Positions 8,696 to 15,592 of a stretch of DNA of 20,071 nucleotides are shown here, piece by piece. How positions within the stretch are numbered: position 1 is the stretch's first letter; each line of letters opens with the position of its first letter. The notes below the pieces were generated by a model, which saw nothing but the letters and a program-made list of their open reading frames with translations, was not told the origin of the DNA and did not search any database. This DNA is from a virus: positions 1 through 20,071 of IMG/VR virus record IMGVR_UViG_3300025118_000210. The stretch is one strand, 5' to 3'. A program made the position numbers and the translations under genes.

Positions 8696-9139
8696 TTATC
8701 CTTTAAACATCATTGCTGTATTTAATAAACTTGAACCAGCATTAAAGTAACCAACTTTTTTAGCAACCTTTCCTCTGTATCTTGCTATTCTTCCTTCAGC
8801 TCTTAAATTAATTGCTTCGTTTTCTTTTTGTTGTTTTGCTATTGTTGCATTGTATTCCATCATGTCTCTATCTGTTTCAAGTTGGTATTCATTTTCAAAT
8901 AAAACATCTAAAACAGTTCCAGATCTTTCAACACCAGACGTTGCATAATTAGTTACTATTTCGCCAATTAATTTGTCTGCGTTGTCGTTAAATCTTGGTA
9001 AATCATATTTGGTATAAACAGCATAACCAGCTTTAGCCTCTTGCTCTGCAATTAAAGCATCTCTATTAAGTAAACCTTGATTAAATTGGCTAGCTTTGTC
9101 AGCTGCCTTACCACCTATTACATCTCCAAAAAAACTCAT
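8696..9139 (-). CDS. Internal virion protein, T7 gp14-like
   Basis: A 147-residue, helix-rich, Ala/Glu-rich protein. It starts with a small-residue segment, has ATSGVERSGTVLDVL around residues 66-80, then a long charged helix (about 85-130), and ends with a short hydrophobic tail (NAGSSLLNTAMMF). That layout is typical of gp14-type core proteins, which form an outer-membrane-spanning part of the ejection channel in T7. It is shorter than T7 gp14 (196 aa). The ATG overlaps the stop of the preceding gene (ATGA), with GAGG 8 nt upstream, so the two are probably translationally coupled. The function is inferred from position and layout. Confidence 0.7.
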   Translation of the reverse strand: MSFFGDVIGGKAADKASQFNQGLLNRDALIAEQEAKAGYAVYTKYDLPRFNDNADKLIGEIVTNYATSGVERSGTVLDVLFENEYQLETDRDMMEYNATIAKQQKENEAINLRAEGRIARYRGKVAKKVGYFNAGSSLLNTAMMFKG

Positions 9140-9588
9140 TTTATAATCCTCGCAAATCTATAAAAGTCTGATCCATCTGGACCATAACCTTTCATTAAAC
9201 CTTCTTCTTTCAATCCTAAAAATTTTGCAAACTTTAACGCAACTAAACAATCGGCTTTAACAGATGTTTGTAATCTTCTAATAAAATTATTTTTTAACAT
9301 CATGTCAGTTCTTTGTTTAATAACCTTTGCAAATGTTATTGGATAGTTATTTATTTCTTTTGTAGCCAAGACCCACCCCTCGGCACAGCCATCCCAGAGG
9401 GGAAAGATCCCTCCAGCCGCTATAGGTTTGTTATTCAATAACCCTGTAAACGACATTCCAACTTCTTTTAGATAGTAAGCATATCTTCTATGCTCTGGTT
9501 TCATTTCTAGTAGTTCACTATTTAAACCTTGATCTAAAATATAATGTGCGTGTTCGTTTTCAAAAGGTACAAATTTAATATTAGACAC
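9136..9588 (-). CDS. T7 gp13-like internal virion protein with GNAT-like fold
   Basis: A 150-residue protein lying directly after tail tubular protein B, as T7 gene 13 does. The sequence follows the T7 gp13/GNAT-like pattern: a charged N-terminal helix region, a beta-strand with GLLNNKPIAAGGIFPLW (about residues 50-66), a W-V-L-A-T strand, a helix with QRTDMML, and a C-terminal part with FAKFLGLKEEG, the usual final elements of N-acetyltransferase-like folds. Whether it acetylates anything is unknown; T7 gp13 is treated as a morphogenesis or core protein. The start is GTG, not ATG (9586-9588), with GGAG 8 nt upstream, and it overlaps the end of the tubular B gene by 8 bases. A short GC-rich patch lies inside this gene. 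Confidence 0.7.
   Translation of the reverse strand: MSNIKFVPFENEHAHYILDQGLNSELLEMKPEHRRYAYYLKEVGMSFTGLLNNKPIAAGGIFPLWDGCAEGWVLATKEINNYPITFAKVIKQRTDMMLKNNFIRRLQTSVKADCLVALKFAKFLGLKEEGLMKGYGPDGSDFYRFARIIK
9376..9402. repeat. GC-rich inverted repeat inside the gp13-like gene
   Basis: CCCCTC at 9376-9381 and GAGGGG at 9397-9402 form a perfect 6-bp G/C stem around a 15-nt loop. It lies in the only markedly GC-rich stretch of this gene (about 9365-9420), where the protein reads FPLWDGCAEGW. In such AT-rich DNA the hairpin stands out, but it may simply reflect codons for a conserved Trp/Gly-rich segment. Confidence 0.4.
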
Positions 9589-12346
9589 TCTCTGTCTCCA
9601 GTCTTGGATAAATACCCAGGATAGTCATTGGTAGAGCTTGTGGTTGTTGAATATAAACTAAGCCTTCTGTGCCATAGCCTGTATCAAATTCAATTTGTTT
9701 ATCTCCAGTAAATAAGGGAATAGGCAAATCCATTGGAGATCCACTAGCTCTAAAATCTATTGCTGTTAAGTTTGCTGCATCTGGTCCAACTTTAGCTCCT
9801 ACTGTATCTTGAAACCTAACAGATAAATCATAAATTCTTTTTGTTTTAGTTTGTGTTGTTTCTGTATAACCTTCGTCTAATCTCATTGTCTGTAAATCAG
9901 ATGTATATAATAAACCAACTTTAGCTTGCTCGGTTGCGGTATCAATACTGATAACTCCCGCAGAAACCGTCTTTGAGGTTTGTGTAGCGCCTTCACCAAT
10001 AATATCTACAACTTCTCCTTCTAAATGATCCAATCCAGTAAGAGAGGATGTTTCATCGCCAACATAACTTAATCCACTATCTAAATAATGAAATGCAGTA
10101 ACATCTCTATTAAAATCAAATGGAGTAAAATATTCTACATATCTTCTTACAGCTCCATTAATCCATCTTTGAACTATAACCCAAACTTGATCCTCGTCTG
10201 CATCGCCATCAATTACAGCAACACTTTCTACTTTAGCATGGGTTAAAATGTTATCAGTTTGCTCGCTTGTATGAGCTGAAGTTAAATTAACAACAGTACC
10301 TAAAGTTTTATCTGAATAAAGTTTAAATTGGTTGTTATCAATTTTTTCAATATAATATTTTGTATTTTCAGATAAACCACCAATAGATGTTCCTGTATTA
10401 TCATAATAAAAAATATCTCCAGTAACAAAACCATGAGATACAGAATAAATAAAATTAGATGAAATATTAATACCTTGATAAATGTATTGAGTTGTGTCCG
10501 AGCCTGGAGCAGATGTAAAAGACACAGCTGTTCCAGCAGTAGCATTAGATGCAGTTGTGGCTAGTTTAATGGTATTACTATCAGATGCGATGGCATAATA
10601 TAATGTTGAATTATTTAATCCACCAATAATGTTGCTCGCTGCATAGTAATAAATTGGATCAGCAGTTGATAAACCGTGTGATGAAATTGTGATTGTATTA
10701 TTTGTGGTACTTACGTTTGAAGAATTGGATGTGAAAGAAATTGATTGTTGAATAATATTTTTTGTTGTATCTGATTTGCCTCCGATAATATGTCTATGCC
10801 AGGCTACAACATTCTCTAACCTATTATAAGTTAAACCAGTTAAAATCCCATCTGTTCTTGTACCCCAAACAACCGAATATGGCTCTTGTTGATAATCCAT
10901 TTGGGTAATACCACTATCGGTTATATGTTCAGAAAGAATAGTTAAATCTGGAGCAACATAACCATCTGTATCAAAGTTATAAGCAAGCTCCCTCATTTTT
11001 CTTTTTGCTCTTTGTAAAAAGATAGTTGCGTTACCAATAGATAAAGCATCCACTCCGGCTGAACCATAGTTGGATTGTTTAATAATTGAAATATTTGTAG
11101 GTGTGATTGCAGATGCGGTTCCAGCAGAGACGGCATATTCTCCACCAGTTGTCATTACAATTAAAGTTCTTGTTGCCTTCATGGCTTTAATTGCATTAAC
11201 CTGGTTTGATGCAATAGTATAAATCATAGCATCGTCAGCATCAGTTCCAGCTGTCATATTTTCATAATCTCCAGACTTTGAGAAAAACATAGTTTGTGGT
11301 TGATCTGAAGTTCCAGCAAATACTAATCTTTGTTGAAAGAAAGTAACTACCGAAGGATGACCCGTGGTGTCTGAAAAAGAACCCAGATTAAATGCTACTG
11401 TAGCATCGGTATTAGTAAATGCTTTAGTTATAGTACAAACAACAACTGTAGTATTAGTTCTTCCTGTAATTACAGCCTCGCCACTATTAAATTTTAAAAT
11501 TCTTCCAACGTCTGTTGTTTGAAAACCATCTCCACCATTTATTCCTGTGGTTGAGCTAGCAGTTATATTAACACCCGTTCCAGTTCCAGAGGATGCTGGA
11601 GTTAAAGTTGTCGCTGTGGTGTTGGTATCCATGTAGGGTCCAGTTTCAGCAAAGTCTACTTCTGAAAGTGTCCAAGAAGTATGTCCAGTTCTGGATAATT
11701 TTGATGCCTCGTGGCTGGGATGGCAGATATACATAACGTCAGCAGACTGTGCAAATTTTAAATCAAATAATTGTGCTGTCGTATAACTGGTTGTGATTTG
11801 ATAAATTTTATTAGCAGTACCCGCTGAAGAATAAGTTGTGTAAGCAGATGAATTTATATCGTTACCATCAACATCTTGTAATTCAAAAGTATTGGTAGTT
11901 TTATTAGAAACTTTAAAAGTTTTATTATTAACTTCTGTCATTCCAACAACACTAGAAATAGTTACAAAATCTCCATCGGAATAACCATGTGAGCTAGATG
12001 TAACTACAGCTGGATCAGCAGCAGTAATTCCTGTAATAGTTTTATCACCTTCTACAATTTGACCATCATCTTTAAAGAAACGAATATATTGATTGCCAAA
12101 TTCTAAAATGTAAGTTTGAGTAGTTGAAAATGTAAATGGAATTAATCTGGTTGAAGTAGAAGAAGTTTTAATTTCAGAAACAAAATATGTACCTGGTCTT
12201 CTCATTACTGGTCCATGTGGCATAACCACAAAGTTTTCAATGGTAGTTGCACCGTTAAAGTATTTTGCAAAATCTGTTCTTCCCTCCATAGAAGAGGAAA
12301 GCTCCCCAGCGGTAAAGCTAGGGATGCTTAAAAGTTGTTTTCCCAT
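9581..12346 (-). CDS. Tail tubular protein B, T7 gp12-like, with inserted domains
   Basis: The tail nozzle protein of short-tailed phages, below the gp11-like ring. The N-terminus is diagnostic: SIPSFTAGELSSSM followed by NFVVMPHGPVMRRPGTYFV (residues 38-56). Residues about 101-185 are an inserted beta module (VVTSSSHGYSDGDFVTI) often found in this family. The conserved core then continues: FAQSADVMYICHP (198-210), FFQQRLVFAGT (336-346) and QRAKRKMREL (445-454). A second insertion, residues about 530-702, holds two tandem SHG modules. The core resumes with DEDQVWVIVQRWINGAVRRYVEYF (717-740) and ends in beta-rich sequence. At 921 residues it is longer than T7 gp12 (794), which the insertions explain. 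It starts 2 bases after the gp11-like stop with a weak ribosome site, and its end overlaps the gp13-like gene. Confidence 0.92.
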   Translation of the reverse strand: MGKQLLSIPSFTAGELSSSMEGRTDFAKYFNGATTIENFVVMPHGPVMRRPGTYFVSEIKTSSTSTRLIPFTFSTTQTYILEFGNQYIRFFKDDGQIVEGDKTITGITAADPAVVTSSSHGYSDGDFVTISSVVGMTEVNNKTFKVSNKTTNTFELQDVDGNDINSSAYTTYSSAGTANKIYQITTSYTTAQLFDLKFAQSADVMYICHPSHEASKLSRTGHTSWTLSEVDFAETGPYMDTNTTATTLTPASSGTGTGVNITASSTTGINGGDGFQTTDVGRILKFNSGEAVITGRTNTTVVVCTITKAFTNTDATVAFNLGSFSDTTGHPSVVTFFQQRLVFAGTSDQPQTMFFSKSGDYENMTAGTDADDAMIYTIASNQVNAIKAMKATRTLIVMTTGGEYAVSAGTASAITPTNISIIKQSNYGSAGVDALSIGNATIFLQRAKRKMRELAYNFDTDGYVAPDLTILSEHITDSGITQMDYQQEPYSVVWGTRTDGILTGLTYNRLENVVAWHRHIIGGKSDTTKNIIQQSISFTSNSSNVSTTNNTITISSHGLSTADPIYYYAASNIIGGLNNSTLYYAIASDSNTIKLATTASNATAGTAVSFTSAPGSDTTQYIYQGINISSNFIYSVSHGFVTGDIFYYDNTGTSIGGLSENTKYYIEKIDNNQFKLYSDKTLGTVVNLTSAHTSEQTDNILTHAKVESVAVIDGDADEDQVWVIVQRWINGAVRRYVEYFTPFDFNRDVTAFHYLDSGLSYVGDETSSLTGLDHLEGEVVDIIGEGATQTSKTVSAGVISIDTATEQAKVGLLYTSDLQTMRLDEGYTETTQTKTKRIYDLSVRFQDTVGAKVGPDAANLTAIDFRASGSPMDLPIPLFTGDKQIEFDTGYGTEGLVYIQQPQALPMTILGIYPRLETESV
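10240..10760 (-). repeat. Tandem SHG-module insertion in tail tubular protein B
   Basis: Residues about 530-702 hold two consecutive copies of a roughly 75-85-residue module. Copy 1 has TISSHGLSTADPIYYY, then IGGLNNSTLYYA and NTIKLATTAS. Copy 2 has YSVSHGFVTGDIFYYD, then IGGLSENTKYYI and NQFKLYSDKT. The matching order SHG - acidic turn - YY - IGGL - YY - KL shows duplication. The pair interrupts the tubular B core between VAWHRHIIGG and VESVAVIDGD. Confidence 0.75.
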
Positions 12347-12348
12347 AT

Positions 12349-12930
12349 TTAGTATCTACTATTTAAAAAGTCTTCAGTTATGATTTGATCTGTTGGAGCT
12401 AACTCTGGATTTGTATTATAACCTTCAGAGCTATCTGCGTGTCTCGCCTCTGATAATTTAGCTTGATATTTTTCTGCCATTAATTTTGAAACTTGTAGAT
12501 TGGCAGTTATAGCATAAGCAATATCTTGCGCTAAATATGCAGAGATAGTTTCTCTTAATAAAATATCTAATTCGTTGACATCTGTTATTTGTGCTAAATA
12601 AATTAAATAAACAGAACTTTCATCAATTAATAATTTTCTACCTTCTATTTTATAATCAGAATTATAATCTTTAATTCCTAAAATTCTTAAACAATCTGCG
12701 GGTAATGTATATTGATATGTAAAACCCCAGGCTGGAGTAGCTGTGTCTTGTGCTAATTGTATTCTTTTAATTAAACAGTTCCAGGGATGCGCTCTAAATA
12801 CTGCATCTCTAATTGTTGTATATCTTTCATTACATAGTCTAGCATTTTTACTATCGTCTGTAAGAGCTGTAATTGAACTTGCTCCTAATTGATTTAATGC
12901 TGAATTACAAATTTGAACTACACTAGCCAT
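12349..12930 (-). CDS. Tail tubular protein A, T7 gp11-like
   Basis: The adaptor ring between portal and tail nozzle. At 193 residues it matches T7 gp11 (196). Diagnostic features: an N-terminal helix with CNSALNQLGASSITAL, a NERYTTIRDAVFRAHPWNC stretch (about 34-52) typical of the family, a beta segment with YQYTLPADCLRIL (73-85), and a helical C-terminal half ending in a charged tail. The start ATG has AGGAG 5 nt upstream. It is the first gene after the head genes and follows a 78-base gap with a GC-rich hairpin, so its expression may be set apart from that of the capsid block. Confidence 0.9.
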   Translation of the reverse strand: MASVVQICNSALNQLGASSITALTDDSKNARLCNERYTTIRDAVFRAHPWNCLIKRIQLAQDTATPAWGFTYQYTLPADCLRILGIKDYNSDYKIEGRKLLIDESSVYLIYLAQITDVNELDILLRETISAYLAQDIAYAITANLQVSKLMAEKYQAKLSEARHADSSEGYNTNPELAPTDQIITEDFLNSRY

Positions 12931-12964
12931 CTAGTCTCCTAAAAATTAATTTTTTTTTGCATCC

Positions 12965-12996
12965 TAGGCGGGTTCCACTCTCGCTTTCCCCGCCTA
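12965..12996. terminator. GC-rich hairpin after the head genes, near the place of T7 Tphi; terminator role unproven
   Basis: TAGGCGGG at 12965-12972 and CCCGCCTA at 12989-12996 form a perfect 8-bp stem with six G/C pairs and a 16-nt loop, in otherwise very AT-rich DNA. It sits right after the capsid and accessory genes and before tail tubular A, where T7 has its late terminator Tphi. On the minus strand it is followed by GGATGC and an A-run, not a U-run, so it is not a standard intrinsic terminator. It could also be an mRNA stability or processing element. Confidence 0.4.
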
Positions 12997-13008
12997 AAAT
13001 TCTATTTG

Positions 13009-13500
13009 TTAGTCTACGATGTAAGTTATTACACCAGATAGATCGTCTCCATCTGCTAAAGCAGCTGTTGCTAAAGCATTGATGACAACTCCGTCTCTAC
13101 TTTCAAACGTATGGTTACCACCAAGCAACTTAGTTGCAGCAGTATTACCTTCCATTGAAAAGTATCCAACAGCGTCAACGTCTAAACCATCTACCATTCC
13201 ATCGACATCCGCAGCAACTGTGTCTCCGTCAAGATCAGTATAAGCCTCCCATCCAATATCCATTGTTTGTGAGCTAGTTACCCAGTTACAATAAAATCTA
13301 GATAGTCCGCCTATGATTTTAACTTTACCCGCTGGCAATTTGCCAAGAGTTACAGTTGAGTTTGCATCTCCAGCGCCATCCTGATCGTGAGTGAAGGCTA
13401 AAGTTCTTAATTTACCTTTATCTCCAGTTGTATCAGCTTTGACGATAGGAGTTGCTGTTGCGTTAGTGTACTCTGTACTTTTTTGTGTTGTTACAGCCAT
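13009..13500 (-). CDS. Hypothetical virion protein, probable head accessory/decoration protein
   Basis: I do not recognise a named family. The 163-residue protein is acidic, rich in Ala, Gly, Asp and Thr and predicted beta-rich (for example LGKLPAGKVKIIGGLSRFY at about 52-70 and an Asp-rich VDGMVDGLDVDAVGYF). It has one or two hydrophobic strands but no membrane span or signal. It lies 21 bases after the capsid gene and carries the less AT-rich codons of that highly expressed gene. Its place, size and composition suit a capsid decoration or stabilising protein. An AGGAGG lies 14 nt before the ATG, which is rather far. A fibre-like or neck role is also possible. Confidence 0.6.
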   Translation of the reverse strand: MAVTTQKSTEYTNATATPIVKADTTGDKGKLRTLAFTHDQDGAGDANSTVTLGKLPAGKVKIIGGLSRFYCNWVTSSQTMDIGWEAYTDLDGDTVAADVDGMVDGLDVDAVGYFSMEGNTAATKLLGGNHTFESRDGVVINALATAALADGDDLSGVITYIVD

Positions 13501-13521
13501 AATATTTCTATTATCCTCCTA

Positions 13522-14397
13522 TTATGCTTCATGACATGGAATTTGAACAACTTTTTTCTCTTCCATTCTTACTGCACCAAGAGACATTGCGTAGTACACT
13601 TGTGTTGAGTAAGACTTGTCAGCTCTTTCAGAGATTTTTGCTGCTATATCACTTCCGATACCTAATTTAATAGCATCTTCAGTATAAGCAAAAATTAATC
13701 TGTCGTCTGTGTTAGTTGCATCCATGTTCAGTCTTGTTGACATTATAAACTCAAATCCTAAGTAGGAATTGATACTACCTTCAGCAAGAGCTTTAACTGT
13801 ATTATAGTCAGAGCTAGTTACTTGAGTAGTTCCTAATAGATCCGAGATCTGTTGTGGTCCGCAAACGACAAAACGCTTCAATGAAGCATCTACATCGTTG
13901 TTATCTAAGATTTTCTTCGCAGCTAAAAGTTTAGCAATTGTCAAACCATCTGATTGGTCTGAAGTTGCAGTCTTTTGACTTGAAGGTAAAGCTGTAGATG
14001 AACCACCCGCAACACCAGTTGATGCTGAAGCATTCATAGCCGTAATAATTACGTCATCCATGCTTCTATTCATCGCTGCTGCCGCTGCCTTAGCGTATGA
14101 ACTTGTTGGATCCACAAGCATTCTAACTTTGTCAACATCGTCAACTAAGTCAGCCCACTCGTAATCAGCCAAGCTCAATCTTCTTCTGCTGTGTGGCGTA
14201 TCAATTTGAGGTGTATCGCCATGTCTGCTCGTTCTTATTTGGGCAGCAGTAACTCCGACTTGATCGAAGAAAGCGTTTTTACCTCTTACAGTTTCCACAT
14301 CAACAGAACCTCTTAATTTACTTCCTAATTGTTGAGAAAGCATAGCAACATTCGAGCTATACTGCTCCACAAAAGAAGTAGTAATTTGAATAGACAT
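13522..14397 (-). CDS. Major capsid protein
   Basis: The shell protein of the head. The 291-residue sequence begins with TSFVEQYSSNVAMLSQQLGS, then has IDTPHSRRRLSLADYEWAD (about 65-83), VDKVRMLVDPTSSYA and a conserved DDVIITAMNASASTG. It ends with a beta-rich segment and a short basic/acidic tail. I recognise this pattern from capsid proteins of marine and other podoviruses; an HK97-type fold is expected. No long N-terminal delta domain is seen, in keeping with a separate scaffold gene just upstream. Ribosome site AAGGAGAA lies 4 nt before the ATG, one of the best in the window, and a phage-type promoter candidate sits about 90 bases upstream. Both suit very high late expression. Confidence 0.93.
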   Translation of the reverse strand: MSIQITTSFVEQYSSNVAMLSQQLGSKLRGSVDVETVRGKNAFFDQVGVTAAQIRTSRHGDTPQIDTPHSRRRLSLADYEWADLVDDVDKVRMLVDPTSSYAKAAAAAMNRSMDDVIITAMNASASTGVAGGSSTALPSSQKTATSDQSDGLTIAKLLAAKKILDNNDVDASLKRFVVCGPQQISDLLGTTQVTSSDYNTVKALAEGSINSYLGFEFIMSTRLNMDATNTDDRLIFAYTEDAIKLGIGSDIAAKISERADKSYSTQVYYAMSLGAVRMEEKKVVQIPCHEA

Positions 14398-14486
14398 TCT
14401 ATTCTCCTTGGTTGGTTATTGTTAATGTTAGCGGCTGATTATCCTTACGGGTCGAAACCTCGATTTGAGTTCTCCTGGAACCTATA

Positions 14487-14507
14487 CTTTCATAGTGTCA
14501 ACTAGGG
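14487..14507 (-). promoter_or_regulatory. Candidate phage RNA polymerase promoter for the capsid gene (SP6/T7 class)
   Basis: The minus strand reads CCCTAGTTGACACTATGAAAG. Against SP6 (ATTTAGGTGACACTATAGAAG) the stretch TGACACTAT is identical and the following GAAAG is close to AGAAG. It lies in the 137-base gap between scaffold and capsid, the same place as T7 phi10, the strongest late promoter. A good ribosome site follows before the capsid ATG. The call depends on motif and position; the cognate polymerase is not in the window. Confidence 0.6.
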
Positions 14508-14534
14508 TCTGTCGATTATCCTAATATATTTCAG

Positions 14535-15377
14535 CTATACAGAATTTTTTTGTTCTCGTAAAGCCAAAACTTCTTTAACAGCAAGATCGTGATTAGGATG
14601 TCTTTTATCCCAATACGAAGATCCTTCTTTTGTTAATTCTCCTATTTCTTTCTCTATTTGAGCTGGAGTTTGATAAGCTGGTCCAGATGCTTGAGTTATA
14701 GTATCTTCTCCCATCTTATCAGCTAATGTAGCAAACGCTTTAATAAAACTTGGATGGTCGCCAATTTTAGTTCCGTCTGCTAAATTTTTATTTAAAAAAT
14801 CTTCATCAAAAACTTGTAAAGCAACATCAGCAGATTTTTTAGTTTGTTGTTTGTATGCTTGACCCCACTCTTTTTTAAGAGATGTTTCACTTTCTTGTCT
14901 GGCGTTTTCAGCTGTTGTATCTAAATCCTGTTGCTGTTGAGCTGCCATATCATTATAAAATTTAACAATGCCGTTAGCTTGTGTTGGAAGTAATCCCAAC
15001 TTATGAGCCTGGTCTGAAAAACTTTTTAATGCGTCTTGATTAATATTAGCATCTTCTCCTAGTTCATATTTATATCCAGTTGCATCCTTTGGTCTACCTA
15101 GTTTTTCATAAACTGCATTCCAATCATCTTCGGTTGCATATTTATTTGGAACTGGAATTTTATCTGATCCAACTAATTTTTGTGCATGAACATAAGACTT
15201 TGCTAAACCTTCTATATCTTTAATGTTTTCTAAAGATTTATCAGATTTTATTTCATCGGAAAGATTTGCTTTCCAATCTATGTTTGTTTCTGGAGTTTCT
15301 GTTTTAGGATCTCCAGATAACACCGGAGCATCAGTTGATACTTCTGGCGTTACTACCTCTTGATTTTCGCTTGACAT
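14535..15377 (-). CDS. Capsid assembly scaffolding protein
   Basis: An internal scaffold that guides shell assembly and is then lost. The 280-residue protein is strongly charged, Gln/Lys/Glu-rich and mostly helical, as T7 gp9-type scaffolds are. It begins with an acidic, probably disordered 40 residues, has a GLAKSYVHAQKLVG helix (57-70) and a PNKYATEDDWNAVYEKLGRP stretch (77-96) common in scaffolds of this class, then a Gln-rich coiled region (about 145-165) and a basic C-terminal helix likely to touch the capsid. It lies directly before the capsid gene. Ribosome site AAGGAGAA precedes the ATG by 6-7 nt. Confidence 0.85.
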   Translation of the reverse strand: MSSENQEVVTPEVSTDAPVLSGDPKTETPETNIDWKANLSDEIKSDKSLENIKDIEGLAKSYVHAQKLVGSDKIPVPNKYATEDDWNAVYEKLGRPKDATGYKYELGEDANINQDALKSFSDQAHKLGLLPTQANGIVKFYNDMAAQQQQDLDTTAENARQESETSLKKEWGQAYKQQTKKSADVALQVFDEDFLNKNLADGTKIGDHPSFIKAFATLADKMGEDTITQASGPAYQTPAQIEKEIGELTKEGSSYWDKRHPNHDLAVKEVLALREQKNSV

Positions 15378-15379
15378 AT

Positions 15380-15592
15380 TTATTCTCCTTTTTTGTTAAG
15401 CATATTTTTAATAAACAAGACTACTGATCTTGTTCCTTCTAAAAATGCGCTTTCGTGGCTATCTCCTTTAACATGAGTAGTTACATGAAAACTGCATCTC
15501 TTTTCCAAATCAGAAAGCACTCGTTCTCCAGCTTCCGATTTAAAAACCATTTTATAATCAATATTTAATTGTTTAAGTTCTTTGTGATCCAT
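15380..15592 (-). CDS. Small Bbp19-like virion-region protein
   Basis: A 70-residue protein between portal and scaffold. The pattern YKMVFKSEAGERVLSDLEKRC followed by an EGTRSVVLFIKNML helix resembles the small Bbp19 family first seen in Bordetella phage BPP-1, which lies in the same neighbourhood of many podovirus genomes. Its function is not established; a role in head or portal assembly is only suggested by position. The ATG overlaps the portal stop by one base (TAATG), so its translation probably depends on the portal. The next gene starts 2 bases after its end. Confidence 0.6.
   Translation of the reverse strand: MDHKELKQLNIDYKMVFKSEAGERVLSDLEKRCSFHVTTHVKGDSHESAFLEGTRSVVLFIKNMLNKKGE

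Noticed and set aside
10300-10545. Minus-strand 81-codon frame within tubular protein B
   Set aside because: It is a shifted-frame shadow of the clearly conserved tubular B gene; its Leu/Ile-rich sequence is typical of an out-of-frame read.
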